Positions 24,991-38,000 of a stretch of DNA of 64,000 bases are shown here, piece by piece. The notes beneath the pieces were generated by a model. The model did no database searches, was not told where the DNA came from, and saw nothing but the letters and a program-made list of their open reading frames with translations. The position numbers were made by a program, and so were the translations under genes. Position 1 is the stretch's first letter, and every line of letters starts with the position of its first letter. This DNA is from Holacanthus passer (lineage: Eukaryota; Chordata; Actinopteri; Pomacanthidae): positions 11,336,501 to 11,400,500 of the forward strand of contig JAFREQ010000012.1 of the NCBI GenBank assembly GCA_025331565.1, read 5' to 3'.

Positions 24991-26058
24991 ACGGCTGCTG
25001 CCTCTGCCCTCCCCACCTCCCATCCTACCTCCTTCCTGTTTCCTCCCCTTCCCCCCACCTCCTCTCTGCAGCCTCAGTCATTTAGCAGTGTACATGTGTA
25101 TGCACAGCAAGATGCTGTGCTCCTGCACGTTAATGTACACACTCCAAGGGGAGATAGAGATGTGGAAGAGGGGAGGAAGGGGGAGGGGGGGGTTGTTTGT
25201 GTGTGCATGTATGAGGAGGAAAGGCTGTCCATGTTGGCTATTCAAGACTCCTCCCTTATTCATGTTTGGTAACCTGAGAAACAGAGTGAAAGAGGGGGAG
25301 AAAAAGAGCGAGGGATGATGGAGACAGAAAGAGGAAGAGGGTTCACTCTCCCTCTACCGGCTGCACAGTGTGACATGAGGTCACTCTATATAACCTTGAT
25401 GAAAGTGGACAAATGCAAAAAGAAACACACTGTCATTCACATAATAAACACTCCCCGTGTTACTACATGACTCGAGCTGTCTAAGGGGAAAGGACAGGTT
25501 ATTACCAGGCAAGCACAATAACAACCGAGTGATTCTGTAGAGGCAGACAGAAAGCAGAGATCCCACAGATTGGCCCCGACATTCAAGCATATCTGATGAG
25601 AAGTCAGTGTTGCGGAAAGCTGAGGAAACCACCCATAGAGTGACACAGGAACCCAGCAGAGTATAGAGGAAGGAGTCCTCAAATGACACCCCAATATACA
25701 GTCCCTGCAGTACTACGTCTGACCACTGCAACGCCAGTTGTGTAGTCGAGGAGTGCATTCAGGGACACGAAGGAGCCAAATCAGACAACTGCAGAGAACT
25801 AGAGTGTCATTCAAGGTAATATCCATCACTGCATGCTGCACGGTGATATGATTGCAAGTGATTGGTAAAGACAGCCCCCCTCCACCCATAGCCTGCACCA
25901 ACACATGGCACACTGTGGCTCAGGGTTGTCACAAAGATAATGTTTTCTTCATATAATTTAGGAAGTGAATAATTTTTTTTGTGCCATCCTGAATTGATAT
26001 TAAAAACACTGAGTGTCATTAACAGTAACTCTCTCAAACCACAATAAATTTACATACA

Positions 26059-26561
26059 CAGGGCTGCACAATTACTCATGCATGATTACACTGTGGTTTC
26101 CAGTTTCACAAGAATTGATGTCAGTGCTAACTTTTAGACGGCTGTCGGAGATAACGCCTAAACGATTATGATACCAAACGGTAGTAGAAATAGTATTTGT
26201 TCTTAAATTATCCATAGGGGTGCAACGATTAATCATACAGCATTGTTTCTTTGAAGATTGTGCTTTGTTCAAAATCTGTTGAGAAATGCTTCTGTTTTCT
26301 GCTGCGGCTGAGAAACCAATCTAAATAATTCAAGCAAAACTATATTTTTTCATTTCAAAGACTTAAACATCACAACGCAATAAAGTCAAATTATAAGAAA
26401 TTGAAAATAGAAAATTAGGGCGCATCTCAAGAAGGCCTTATTTCATGACATACTGAAAATGAATCACACCGAATTATTACACTCACTACTAAGAACAGCC
26501 ATGGTCACAATATCTAGAAAACTAATTCAGAGCATTTTTGCTGTAATCATGCAGTCCTAGT
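26059..26561. mobile_element. Degenerate hAT-like element
   Basis: The left end reads cagggctgcacaatta and the right end reads taatcatgcagtccta, which are imperfect inverted copies (about 11 of 15 positions) about 500 bp apart. The terminal GGGCTGCA(A/C) pattern is common for non-autonomous hAT relics in fish. A further gtgcaacgattaatca motif lies inside at about 26220. No clear target duplication is visible. Confidence 0.4.
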
Positions 26562-29500
26562 TTACAACAATTCATTAACTACAAGACCAATATTTAACCC
26601 TCCTGAAGATAAATTTTATTATCAGACATGAGAGTTCTGATCTTTGTATTTGGCATTACATTGTGGTGTGAGGAAGTGAACACTTTGCCACAGTATCACA
26701 ATGTGTGTTTGGTTAGCTGGTTGTACCATTTGAATGTCTTACCATATATTCCATGGGCCAACACAGGTTGCCTGTGGGTCTGTAACCCTAAAAACACCAA
26801 AGTGCACATCAGCACACTGTACACACACACACATACGTACACACATTCTCAAGGAGCCAATCACAGCGCGCTCTGATGCCGCCCTTGCAGCTACTTGAGT
26901 CCCAGCATGCTTTGCTTCCAGGATCAGCTGTGAAGAGGGTCATGGGACCTCCTTGATATAAACAACCCAGTTGATTTAGCGGACAAAGGCACAACACTGA
27001 CACAAGACTTAGCAAAATTAACAGAGAGTGGGAGAAAGAAAGAGCAAGAGTGATTGGAGAAGGGCTATAATCCAGCATGCATGTTGAAACACACTCTGTG
27101 GAATGAAAGGAATTAACTGAAAGGACAGCATGTGTAGGTTGTTTGTGTCTCGGCTTGCCCGACATGAGTTAGTGAGTGTGCGTTTTGTTTCTATGCATGA
27201 AGGAGATGGAATAACTGTCTGTGGAAGCTGCAGCTAGTCAGTATTTATTAGATGAAACAGTCAGAGACGGACCGAGACGGAGCTCTGGGTCTAATGCACA
27301 CGCTGCAGGGCCACATCTGCTGTCTGCTCTTATACTGTCTGTCTGTGTGTGTGTTTGTGTGTGTGTAATCTGATTTGACCCGCCTCACTCCTCACCCCCT
27401 TACGCACACTCGGCCTAAAAAAATGAGCGCGGATGAGTAAACGGGCCTAGTCACTGACCTTTTCCCTACTGGACTATTGCCAGCCTGAGACGCTGTCTAG
27501 CATCAGTTCACATTATGGAGACAAGGGAGACAATGATGAAGACGATGAGCAGGGAGGGAACGGCAGGAGGGAGCGTAAACGACGAGGGAAAACCTCTCTG
27601 ACTGGAGAAGATGTGCAAACACACACGTATATACAGAGTGCAAAATGGCAATCAAATTTTCAGAAATTAGGCATGAGAGCGAACATTGGATTAGCCAAGC
27701 ATTCGGCAGGAGGCCTCTCGGCTGGCTTCATAGCTCACCACGCACACAGCAAACATGTGAGCTGGCTATTTTGGGTCGTGCCAACCCCCCCTCCACCACC
27801 CCCTCTAACCACACTCCCACATCTCTATCTCCTTCCATTATTCCCTTCCTGCTGCCACTCTCGAGCTCTCTCCACTTACAACTTCCCCCTCGCTATAACG
27901 GTTTACGTGTCAATAGACAGTGTTATTTCTTCATTCAAGTTCCCACAAACTTTAACACTGAGTGCCAACTTAAATGTGTCCGCAGCATCGAGGATTTCTT
28001 TGTCAGGTCTGTTTACGTGTTCTCTGATCAGATATCTCTGGATTTAAGTCATAACTTTGTCAATTTTATTCTAATTTATCTGAGCAAAGTTTCTCTTTCT
28101 GTGCAGCTGTTTGTCTTAAAACATTATGAGCTGCTGTGTTTAAGACGTTTGGCTTGCTTTGTGAACAATAAAAAGGGGGTTACAGTTTACATTTCTCAAA
28201 GTACGGCATCAAAAAAAGTATTGTTCTGACACCAAAACTCACATTTTTTCAATCCAAGACACAGTAGATGAAGGACTAGCCTTAAAGAACAAATGCCTGA
28301 ACACCTAGCGTATTGACACCAGTATCAAAAAATGTCTAATGAGACCCAGTCATATTGTATTTACACATTAACTATTAGCCACACTTTCTTTTATCAGGTT
28401 GAGGTGAACATTATCACAACTCAAGACTTGAATTGACTGCTGTATACAACACTAACTTTATGAATGTTAGTAATGTTGGAAAAGTCCTTGGTATCAAACA
28501 CAAACAAATCCATTCAAAAGTAGTAGAAGTTGTCCACTGTATATACTGTGCACACCATTTGGATTGTGTTAACTGATTCAAGTCCCATTTTTTCAGTTGT
28601 TCAAATAACAGAGCAGGTTTTAATTGCTGCTTTATTGATTCATTTCAAACTTTATCTACAAGTTAAAATAAAGTGCTTTGTCCATCATCAAAGTTCTATG
28701 TAACTCAGTATTTGCAGAGCAGTTAAATAGTTCAATGTCATGAGTATGACGATTTATGACTCTCTGAAATCAGTACAGGTAACAATCTACTACATAAAAC
28801 TGTGATAACAGGTCTACCAGGGACAGACCAGGAAATTAGTATTTAGCCTGCACAAGACTTGATATCAACCTAACCCTAAAGTGACCTTGATTGTCAGACT
28901 AACAATTTCAACCTCACACCCAACACATTACACAGGCCCGAGATGGGTGGAGGAGCCCTGATCTGCACAAAAAAAGGTGCAATCCCAGTTTTCTGCATAA
29001 GAAGAGATCGACCACAATAAAGACATAAGACATTTCACAACTCAAAGCACATGACACAACAGATTCATACTGATATACTGTACATGTAAGAGCCATTATA
29101 ACATTCAGAGCCAGCTGAAACACAATCCAAATATATCAAGCTCTCACTTCTCATTTTGAACATCACACAGGCCAAGACTTTGATCAAATTGTGGTTCATG
29201 TAGTGTACTGAATGCTGAGTGCATTGCACTCGACCGAGCGGGGCAGGAGGAAACGCAGCTGAGGCTTGGTCCCATTGTGTAAAGGTAGAGACGGACAACC
29301 ACATGCTACGACCTCGAAAACAAACTCCCACGGTTTGTTTCAAGCAAACACTCACATGCACACACATCAGACGCAAACACACAGACAAACATATCCCCAC
29401 ACCAGCACAGGGACAGATATAGTACACACGCATGAGACAAAGACGTAGACAAACACAACCTCAAATGGACAGACACCCACACATTATGTCCTGTCAACAG

Positions 29501-30439
29501 TCCTGACATGTTTAAAGCAGCTTAGTACCTCAAGACTGTGTTTTATCAATACCCAACTTTCAAGCCTCACAAGACTAATTCAAGGCTAATATCAGCGGTA
29601 ACATTCACCGTTGCTAAAAAAATCAAAATCAAACCTCATTTCTGCAACAAATGTGTGTGTGTGTCTGTGGGTGAGTGTATGGCTATGTGCAGAAGAGCAC
29701 ACACACCTGTCACCTGTCAAAGTGAAGCTGTAACAGTCACAAGTGTCACGCTGCGCCGTCAATCATGACTAAAGCTTTCACTGGTGACTGATACGGTTTG
29801 AGCAGAATTGGACAGATCCAATTTTAATCAAGCGGATTTTGGATTGTGCCAACGCTGTGATGGAGCGGCCGTGATGCTGCGCTGTGACTGACAGATGGTG
29901 TATGGGGCTGTCCTTCCGTCTGTGTTGTTTTTGTCATCGTATACGTGTGTATATGTGTGTGTGTGCACTCGTTTGTCTGGCTCCTGACATGTGTCTGAAA
30001 CTACCATTTTTCGGATCAGCTGTTGATTGGACCCTCTCTTCCCCTCCATTTCATCAGCGGAGATAACTTCCACCATATAATATCATGTCAGGGTCTGAGC
30101 AGTGTGGCTGACCCTGATAAGAGCCCTGAGCCCACTCTCTCTCAGTTGCCTCAATCATCACACAAACGCTGTTTCCATAAGCGTCTGTCTGTCCTTCACT
30201 GGTTGGTGGTGAACTTTAACTCCGCCACAGTGACCCCGTTTCAACACATCTGAGGGGAGTTTTGCTGATTGGTCTCACACTGAAGAAAAGGTGGCGCATA
30301 GATGCAAGTTTACTGTGATTGTGTACAGATTTGTGTGAGTGCGTGTATATGGACTGATTCTCTGTAACTTATCTGACTGACCTGAAGAGATTCAACTCGA
30401 CTCTGACACCAGGAACCTTTTCTTCATAGGCTTTTGTTT

Positions 30440-30640
30440 AAGGCTGCAACCAATGATTATAATTATTATCATCAATCAATGCGTCAATTATTTTCAATTC
30501 AACAATTTCGCAGTTTGGGATGAATAAAGTATCTATCTATCTATGTATTAAATGTCAGAATAGTGAATGATCATAGTTAATAATCTCAAAGGTGACATGT
30601 TCAAATGAATGTAGAAGAGAGGCATTGAAGAAGAGGAAAC
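30440..30640. repeat. Dispersed repeat with embedded LINE-type tail
   Basis: The segment ggctgcaaccaatgattat followed by gcgtcaattattttcaatt is the reverse-orientation relative of the repeat at 5341-5510. It is interrupted near 30517-30544 by gggatgaataaagtatctatctatctatg, a pattern seen at the 3' ends of fish LINE copies. Confidence 0.5.
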
Positions 30641-31240
30641 CAGCAAATGTTGGTCATTTTTGCATGAAACAATATCTCGAACAGTTCATCAAAATAGCTG
30701 CTTATCACTTTTTCTGTCCATTCACTCACTGATTAATCACCTAATTGTTACAGCTCCTGCTCACTATGAGGATATTACCGTGTCTAATAGACAAGCAAAA
30801 GACATTTTAATGACCTATCCCCTATTCATTTACTGGAAGATTCAAAAGCTTGAGGCCAACACTTCTCATCACTGCCTGTTTGAAACTAACTCAAGCACTT
30901 TAACACTGGCTGTAACTCAACAATGTTGCTCAACTGGCAGCTACAGACATTTCAGGCTCATATAACAAAACCTGAAAGAGTCGAGTTAAACATTTAGCTG
31001 ATGTGAACTCAGATCAGTCATGAGCCTCAGTTTTACAATAGCTCGACACAGCTCTTGTCTTAATGTAACACAAGTAGACGACTTGACTAACAACAGGTAT
31101 TTGTGGGCAGCTCAGAGATAGTAAGTGATCTATTTCCTCAAACTTGTGTTATGTGCAACAACAGCATGCACACAATCCAAAACCATGAGCCCCCCTCTCT
31201 CTTAAAAAAAGTGTGGTCAACTTTAACGAGCAAAACTCAC

Positions 31241-31492
31241 CAGCTCTCTTCCTCCCTTCACTCGAGTGGCTCCTCCTGCCGCACCAACTTCAGCCCAATT
31301 TCATCTAACAGGGCGATAAAGTCGACGTTTTCGTCCTCTCAGTTTTGTTTAACTTCATAAGAGATGAGTCTAAACTTCTTCTTTCCTCTCCCTTTCCTTC
31401 CCTTCCTCCTCCCCCTCCTCCTCCTCCTCCCCTCCTCGGCCACGACAGAAGCCACTTCCGCGAACAAATGGCAACGTCATCTGGCCGCGGAT
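31241..31492 (-). promoter_or_regulatory. Candidate upstream promoter and first exon, probably shc1
   Basis: On the minus strand, a GC-rich stretch has an ETS-type site (CGGAAGTGG at 31460-31452) and a CRE-like ATGACGTT (31480-31473), followed by a (GGA)n purine tract and a strong donor, GAGCTG then gtgagt, at 31240. No other minus-strand gene lies between here and shc1, so it is most simply a non-coding first exon of shc1 with an 11-kb first intron. That link is inference. Confidence 0.35.

Positions 31493-31494
<2 letters not shown>

Positions 31495-31555
<61 letters not shown>
31495..31555. repeat. (GT)n microsatellite
   Basis: About thirty uninterrupted GT units, the longest dinucleotide run in the window, directly beside the candidate promoter. 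Confidence 0.98.
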
Positions 31556-31558
<3 letters not shown>

Positions 31559-33340
31559 GCACCTGGCCCATTCAGTGCAGATTGCGCAAAAGCAGAAATC
31601 CCAGATCACAAGCCAAAAAGCATGAACACGTAAGTTACCTTAAATAAATGCCTCATGCGAACAACTTGTTTTTTGGCCTTTAGTTTCCATAAGACCAAAA
31701 AAAATCATTATCATCATCACCTTAATATCAACTCTATTATAATTGCTTTATTGCAACCCTGTACTATTACTTATATGTTGTTTTTGTGGTAGGCCTACAT
31801 ATTGATTTATTATAATGTTTTTACCACAGAAATGTACATTATAATTTATGGGGCTACAGGGAATACACTCAGTTGCCAGTTTATTAGATACACCTAGGTC
31901 TAAAGCAACAACATATCATACCTTCATGAAGGTAGGTTCAGTTTTTCTTTAAACTGTTTTAGAGAGGTTTTAATTTAACTATGTGATCATTTTGGAGGAT
32001 GCAGTTTGTGGTGGACAGAATAAACATTATTTTGTCTATAGTTGTGATGCTTCATTATACATGTTTCAAACCATATAGTTTCTTGTAACAACCACTAGTC
32101 CCCTAACTGTCATCAGCTCAATTTTGATGGATATCACTGTTCAGACACTGATTTTGTCAAGTGACTAACAACAGTTTGATGGTGGAAAGAAATTAACCCC
32201 CCTGTGCAAGTCCTTACCCTAAACAGGTAAACAAGTCCTTGAGCAAGGCATTTGGCTTAACCCCAACAGCTCCTGTTGAACTGCTCACACAACCCCTGGG
32301 TAGCTCTTTATGTCTGCATAATAGGCCCCTTTTCACATAAAAATGTTGACATGTCACTGCAGGAAAAGCACAGGTGTTAATAATAAAATAAATGATGGCT
32401 GAATTCCCTTCAGCTGCTCCAGTTTGGGGATGATGCTTTTGTTCATGCCGGCTCACTGTCACACTATGGCTTATGAGGACACTTGAATAGAACAGTGCCA
32501 TCATTATTGTTTTTATCTGTGCTTTGACTTTTCAAAATACATTGAATATGACCATCTCTACATCATTGGAGCTTATCTCTGCCAGGAAAAAGTTACAGGA
32601 TTGACAAAAATAAAAATACTCAGAGAAAGTAAAAACTATGAGATTCTTAAAGTCAAAGTTATAAAATATATGTTATAAAATCATAATTTTGTCTCAACTC
32701 ATTTCACCTAACTTTTCATCAGTTTTTTAATTTTCTTGGCAGAGAAGGTCCTCCATATACCATTGTTGGCAGACCTATTTGCACTACTTTAAATACACTT
32801 TTATGATAAATTTTAACATCATCACATTATTTTATCACACCCAAATGTCCTGAAAGCTAAATATTATTTGATTTGAATTGCTTGAATAAACTGTTTGTTG
32901 CTTTCTGGGTGGGTGAACATAATTGCACAGTGCATATAATGTTTAAAAACGAAATAAACTTTTACACCAATATCTTCTCAAGCAAATAAAATACTGTGAG
33001 AAGTAAGCACTTCACCTTCACCTTTGTTTCATTATAACCCAGCTGTACGTGCGCCACCCATAGGCAAGAAGACGAACAGCAGCAGACAGTTTAAACAGCT
33101 GTGCTTTGGGCTCAATCATTGACTCCTCCGGCCAGTAGAGGCGCACGACTTACAGTAATCTCAGTATCTCTTTTGATTCGGGCCACAGAGAAGAAGTCGT
33201 GTCTCGGCAGCTGTTCGCATCATATTATCCGAGAGGAGACAGACCGAGTTGTCGGTACCATCGTTTAGCTAAATGAACATTATTGTATTAAAATTATTCC
33301 AAACGTCATATATTGCCGCGCACCGTCTTTGTTGATTCCC
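31556..33340. other. Gap between candidate shc1 promoter and flad1 promoter
   Basis: AT-rich with no supportable exon. In human, CKS1B lies between SHC1 and FLAD1; I searched for its short conserved exons and saw none here. Confidence 0.45.
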
Positions 33341-33349
33341 GCACCGTTA

Positions 33350-33493
33350 CTTCCGTGTACAGAAAATAGATCCGTAAACGTGATTGGCTGTCGAAGCGCT
33401 CGGAAATGTTTTCTGCTCTGTGATTGGACGGCTTTTGAGTAACATGTAGCCACAAGCGGTTGGATAAGTAAGGAGGACGTATGCGGCTCAGGA
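33350..33493 (+). promoter_or_regulatory. flad1 promoter and non-coding exon 1
   Basis: Two inverted CCAAT boxes (ATTGG at 33383-33387 and 33423-33427), 40 bp apart, and an ETS-like ttccg at about 33352 lie in a CpG-bearing stretch. They are followed by a likely first exon ending at 33493, before the donor gtaagt. The exon carries a short upstream ATG at 33481. The next acceptor on this strand in phase with a known start is at 34866. Confidence 0.5.
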
Positions 33494-34866
33494 GTAAGTT
33501 ATCCCAGGTTGGGAGTTATGAAATTATGAAAACAGCATATCGTGTGTTTCTTCACAATACATGATAGTTGAGACTTATTATAGACAGAACATAATGTGAA
33601 TAATGTGAACATATGTGAGTGTACTTGAATGCTAATGTTTGCTTGTTGCTAGTGCCCAAACAATGGCTTAAGTAACCTAGCAAGGATATTAGCCACATTG
33701 AGCTAAGATTTGTCATAGAAGAACCTGACGCTTTGATTGATATGAATCTATAGTTTGTGGTAGTTTTTATGAAGGTGGACAAATGTACAGGAGGGTCTTT
33801 TCACTATGTCGTCATGTCATTTAAGTTAGTGTTACGCAATAAAGACAGTGCAGTCATATGAGGATAGTAGCATGGTCTTGTGATAAAACTAACTCTTATC
33901 AGTCCTTTCCATATAATACACACAATGGGAAGGCTAGATGTTAACACACACAGACAGTTTTTTAATACTGATAAGAGACTGAACCTCCTGCAGTGACACT
34001 GTATGATAACGCTGCCTCCTTTGACCACTGTACTGAGCTGGCAAGTGTCCATTAAACCTTTGACCTTTCAACTGTACATGCCATTGAATTTTCTCCACTC
34101 CCATCAGCACGTTTTAGCATTATCTGTCAGTGCCTTACATCCCCTTCAGTCACCTTGAAGACAGACCACACTGGCAATGTCAACAGATTATAGTTATGCA
34201 ACATGAAGGTGTATCAAAGTCATTGATGGATATGAATCATTAAATAAGTAGAATATTTTTTCCCCAGAGATAAATTAATTGCAATCATCCAGGTGCAATA
34301 TCTCAAATACAAATCATCATTTCGTCAACCTCTTTCAAATCGCACTATTCAACTTCAGCTCAGATCAGTTTAACATATGTCAAGAGTCAACTGATAACCA
34401 GTTATTGTTAGGTGATGTGCTGTCTTTACTATTCTCTCCCCTCTATGTTTTTCTTTTTTTAATCTGCTGTTTTGTGTGTCTCTTCCTAGATCCTCCCTGG
34501 TTGGAGACTATGAAGGAGAAGAGGACCTGAACTGTAATAAAACATTTGGAACACTCTATATGGATTCTTCATGTTGATGTAAGATTTAAAGGGAACTTAC
34601 AGACGTTCCTAGACATAACTGGTCATCACAAAAGCAATGAAAAGTATATTGAGAACACCAAAAAATAAACTTAGGACACACTGCATTTTACTGTATATCA
34701 TGATATTTTCTATTGACGAGGGAGATTTGTGGCTTTGTTCACTATTGATACCTGAACAGATGTTTGTAGTTCACAGATGTCCAAATTTACACTTGAGAGC
34801 AAAACATACATGCAAGTGCAAATGCTTAATGAACAGTGGCCTAAGTGTTTTTCTTTTGTCTTCTAG

Positions 34867-35035
34867 CCTTGGTTTTCCCAATCTTAGTAGAGCAGTGGCG
34901 CGTGTGAGGAGACTGGCGTCTCAACTCTGCAACGCAACCATGTCCACAAACCACCAGGGCTCCAGTCCGTCCTCTGCAGCCAATGGGGATGCTCCCACTG
35001 CAGCTATTCTTATCATTGGAGATGAGATACTGAAG
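34867..35035 (+). CDS. flad1: flad1 exon 2 with start codon
   Basis: Acceptor cttttgtcttctag ends at 34866 and the donor gtaatt begins at 35036. The exon has a 73-nt leader, then 32 codons ending GDEILK at a phase-0 junction. The leader is itself open in the coding frame and would read as an arginine-rich, amphipathic-looking segment (SRAVARVRRLASQL), but it has no methionine of its own. Confidence 0.85.
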
Positions 35036-38000
35036 GTAATTTAGTGTTAATAGATACTTGTGGTTTTTACGACTTTTAAGCTGTATTTGTGCAATTCATA
35101 ATTATCCCACTAAGAATCCTTTAAAACATCCATGAGCAAAGAAATCCTTTGTGGATTTAAAAAAAATCAAAATAAACCTTTACTTTTCTCTAATAAATAT
35201 GCACACTTGAAAGTGTTATTTTATTAACATATACATTCTAACATGACATCCTTATTCATCAGTATGCCTCAGCTCTCTGGACCGCTTTGCAGTCCAGGAT
35301 CCACACTTCATACCCTCAGGAAATCCCTATGATGGTTATTTGATGTGGCAGCAGTGCTCAGTTTTAAAATGACAAGTTCACCAGTACTTCTTGCCTTGAC
35401 ACAATCATGATTTAAACATGAAGCCTTTGGTTTTGTCCAATGTCATGTCTCAACCTCAAAACATACTCACTGTGAGTCACTGAAATTTCATCAAGTGAGA
35501 CCTTGGCGTCATTGTTAAGTCCTTGAATGTACAGCCTCTTTCAGGGACAAGCATGTAAACATCCTCTGACAAAAGATGCTAGCATTGTCATGGCATGTTC
35601 GAAAAGGAACAGGACTAAAATGTAATGAATGTAACTGTATATGTTCAAAATGAAATTTACTAGCAGTGCCTGAAAGTGTCTCTTGCGGTCCTTCATCTCC
35701 CAGGGTCACACACTGGACACCAACAGTGCCTTTCTGACACGAGCACTAAGGAAGCTTGGAGTGTCTGTGCAGCGCATAACAGTCATACCAGATATACAGG
35801 AGGTCATTGCCAAAGAGGTGGCCCTCCTTTCGCCTCAGTATACACACCTTATAACCTCAGGGGGCATAGGCCCCACTCATGACGACGTCACCTTTGAGAG
35901 CATAGCCATGGCCTTCCAAGAGGAGTTACATCCCCACCCGGAGCTCACCCAGCTGGTTAAGGAATTTTTTGGGGTTGTGGATAAGGACAGTGCTGCTATG
36001 AAGCTGGCTATGGTGCCCCACTCAGCCAAACTCAACTATGGAACTGATCCTCAGACCGGTCAACGGCTCCGCTATCCAGTGGTGAGTGTATGCAGGATGG
36101 AGGGAGATTAGCTTAGTTTTTCATTAAGCTGCAAATGTTAAATGCTGTGGATCATGTTGTCACAAAATGCGAGATTAGATCAAATTATACCCAAGCTATA
36201 AAGGATCAGTACCCTCCACCTACTCACTGACTCTCTGTGCTCTATGTTAAAATCGATGTCCCAAATATCTGCTGTGCTCTGTATTACCGTTTCAGTAGGC
36301 TTTTGGGGGCAAATAAAAATTGTTTAGCTGACACAACTCGGGAAGATGTTCACTCACAGTCACATAATGTTCTGTCTGCTCCATCCTGTTCTGGGGTTAT
36401 TTTAGAAGACAGATTGCAACATCAACTGTTAACCAGACATTGCAAGAAGCCTCTCACAGTGGGCAAACATTAACAGAAAACAGCAGTGTCAGGAATGCAT
36501 ACCTGCAAGTGTTTGTGTACCAGTTTGGTCCTTAATGAAGAGCACAGTCCAGCACAGTTTCAGGTAGAGATGCACAACACACAAGACATGTGTATTTAGC
36601 TAGAATTAAAATGAATCATTAGTACAAGTAATTAAATGATGTAGCTACATAAATATATGCATTAAGTCCATTCATTAATATAGTAGGCTATACTAGACAT
36701 AATAACATATTAAAGTTACCAAATCAGACAGAAAGTAACTCACCACTCTGGTCAAATTTAAAGAGTAAATATGTTGTTTAAGGAGAATAAAAAGGTATAC
36801 AGCAACTGATGTGAAAGGCAGAAATTGGCACAATAGCAAAATGATATATGAGTTTATAGTTTATTGTAAATTTCCCCACTGTGGGACGAATAAAATCTTG
36901 TCTTATAGAATATTAAATAGAATGCTTTTTGACGGGCAAATACTGAAAGGATTGACTGGAAGCATAATAATGTTAGTTTCGAGATGTAAACTACTCTAAA
37001 ATACATGTTATTAGAAGTATTTGTCATTGTACCTTAAACAGAAAACACACACAGAACCATCAAACCTGTAGCTTCAGGAGAATTCTGACTGTTGGGCCCA
37101 TATATTCTTTCAGCATGTGATGTGTCCACCGTCTTCTCCCAGGTCAGTGTGCGTAACGTATTTGTCTTTCCTGGAATCCCATCTCTGATGGAGAGGGCCT
37201 TCAGTGGGCTGGAGCACCTTTTTGCTGGATCAGGGACCACGTTTCATTCTCGTGAGGTAACACCATGACCAAACCTATCATTTACAAATCCATCCATCCA
37301 GTACTGTGTGTTTTGATAGTAGAGGCGAGCTAACCAAAGGTCTTTGCATTAGGTGTTTGTGGATGCAGATGAAACAGACATTGCCCCTGTGCTGACCAAA
37401 CTTCAGGCTAACTGGGGCCGGAAGGTGGCTCTGGGCTCCTACCCCGACTGGTTGAGCAACTATCACAGAGTCAGGCTGGTCCTGGACTCAGATAGCCAGG
37501 AGGAGGTGGACAAAGCACGGGCGCAATTAATAGAAGAGCTGCCCAAGGGGAGTGTGGTGCCATTAGTGACTGACCCGGTGTCCATCGCCACTGCTGAGGT
37601 GTACACACTGGCCAACAGCGGTGAGGAGGGGGGGGGGGTTAAACTATATAAACTTAATATGAAATGAATATTGCAGAGATCTCCTCTTTACACAGGCTTC
37701 GGGACCAATAAAGGAAGCACAAAGATTAAAGTAATAATTGGCGTAAAATCATAGTGGATTATAAAAAGGAATATAACTGGCATGAGACTGAACAGAGAAT
37801 AGAATCAGGTATCAATAATATAAGACAAAGAACAAGAAGATATTTTTACTCTGAATTTGACACAAGAATGAGGGATAATTTGTGTTAAAACGAACAAAAT
37901 TTAACTACATTCATTGTAAAACAGCCTTTGAATTTCCTTCTCTTACAGGCACACCGTTGGGTGAGAAAGTTATGTCTGCACTGAAAACGATAGAGACTGC

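Larger units (their letters stand above)
20270..31240 (-). other. Upstream region / probable first intron of shc1, no coding gene seen
   Basis: Eleven kilobases without a supportable coding exon. Contents: a pyrimidine-rich tract on the plus strand at 21240-21640, a (CT)/(CA) tract at 24700-25000, an hAT-like relic at about 26060-26560, a repeat with a LINE-like tail at 30440-30640, and AT-rich filler. Open frames such as 24496-25272, 27645-28229 and 21238-21670 are low in complexity, lack splice context and match nothing I know. Confidence 0.5.

Noticed and set aside
24496..25272. 258-codon open frame, plus strand
   Set aside because: Ser/Leu/Thr-rich, crosses (CT)n and (CA)n repeats, no splice or homology support; a by-product of pyrimidine-rich DNA.
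27645..28229. 194-codon open frame, plus strand
   Set aside because: The longest non-repetitive orphan frame, but no recognised domain, no splice context and an overlapping frame equally open; chance is the simpler reading.
34479..34541. Acceptor (cttcctag) and AATAAA resembling a small terminal exon upstream of flad1
   Set aside because: No matching upstream coding exon; encoded residues match nothing I know. Looked at as a cks1b end, but the CKS1B C-terminus is not there.
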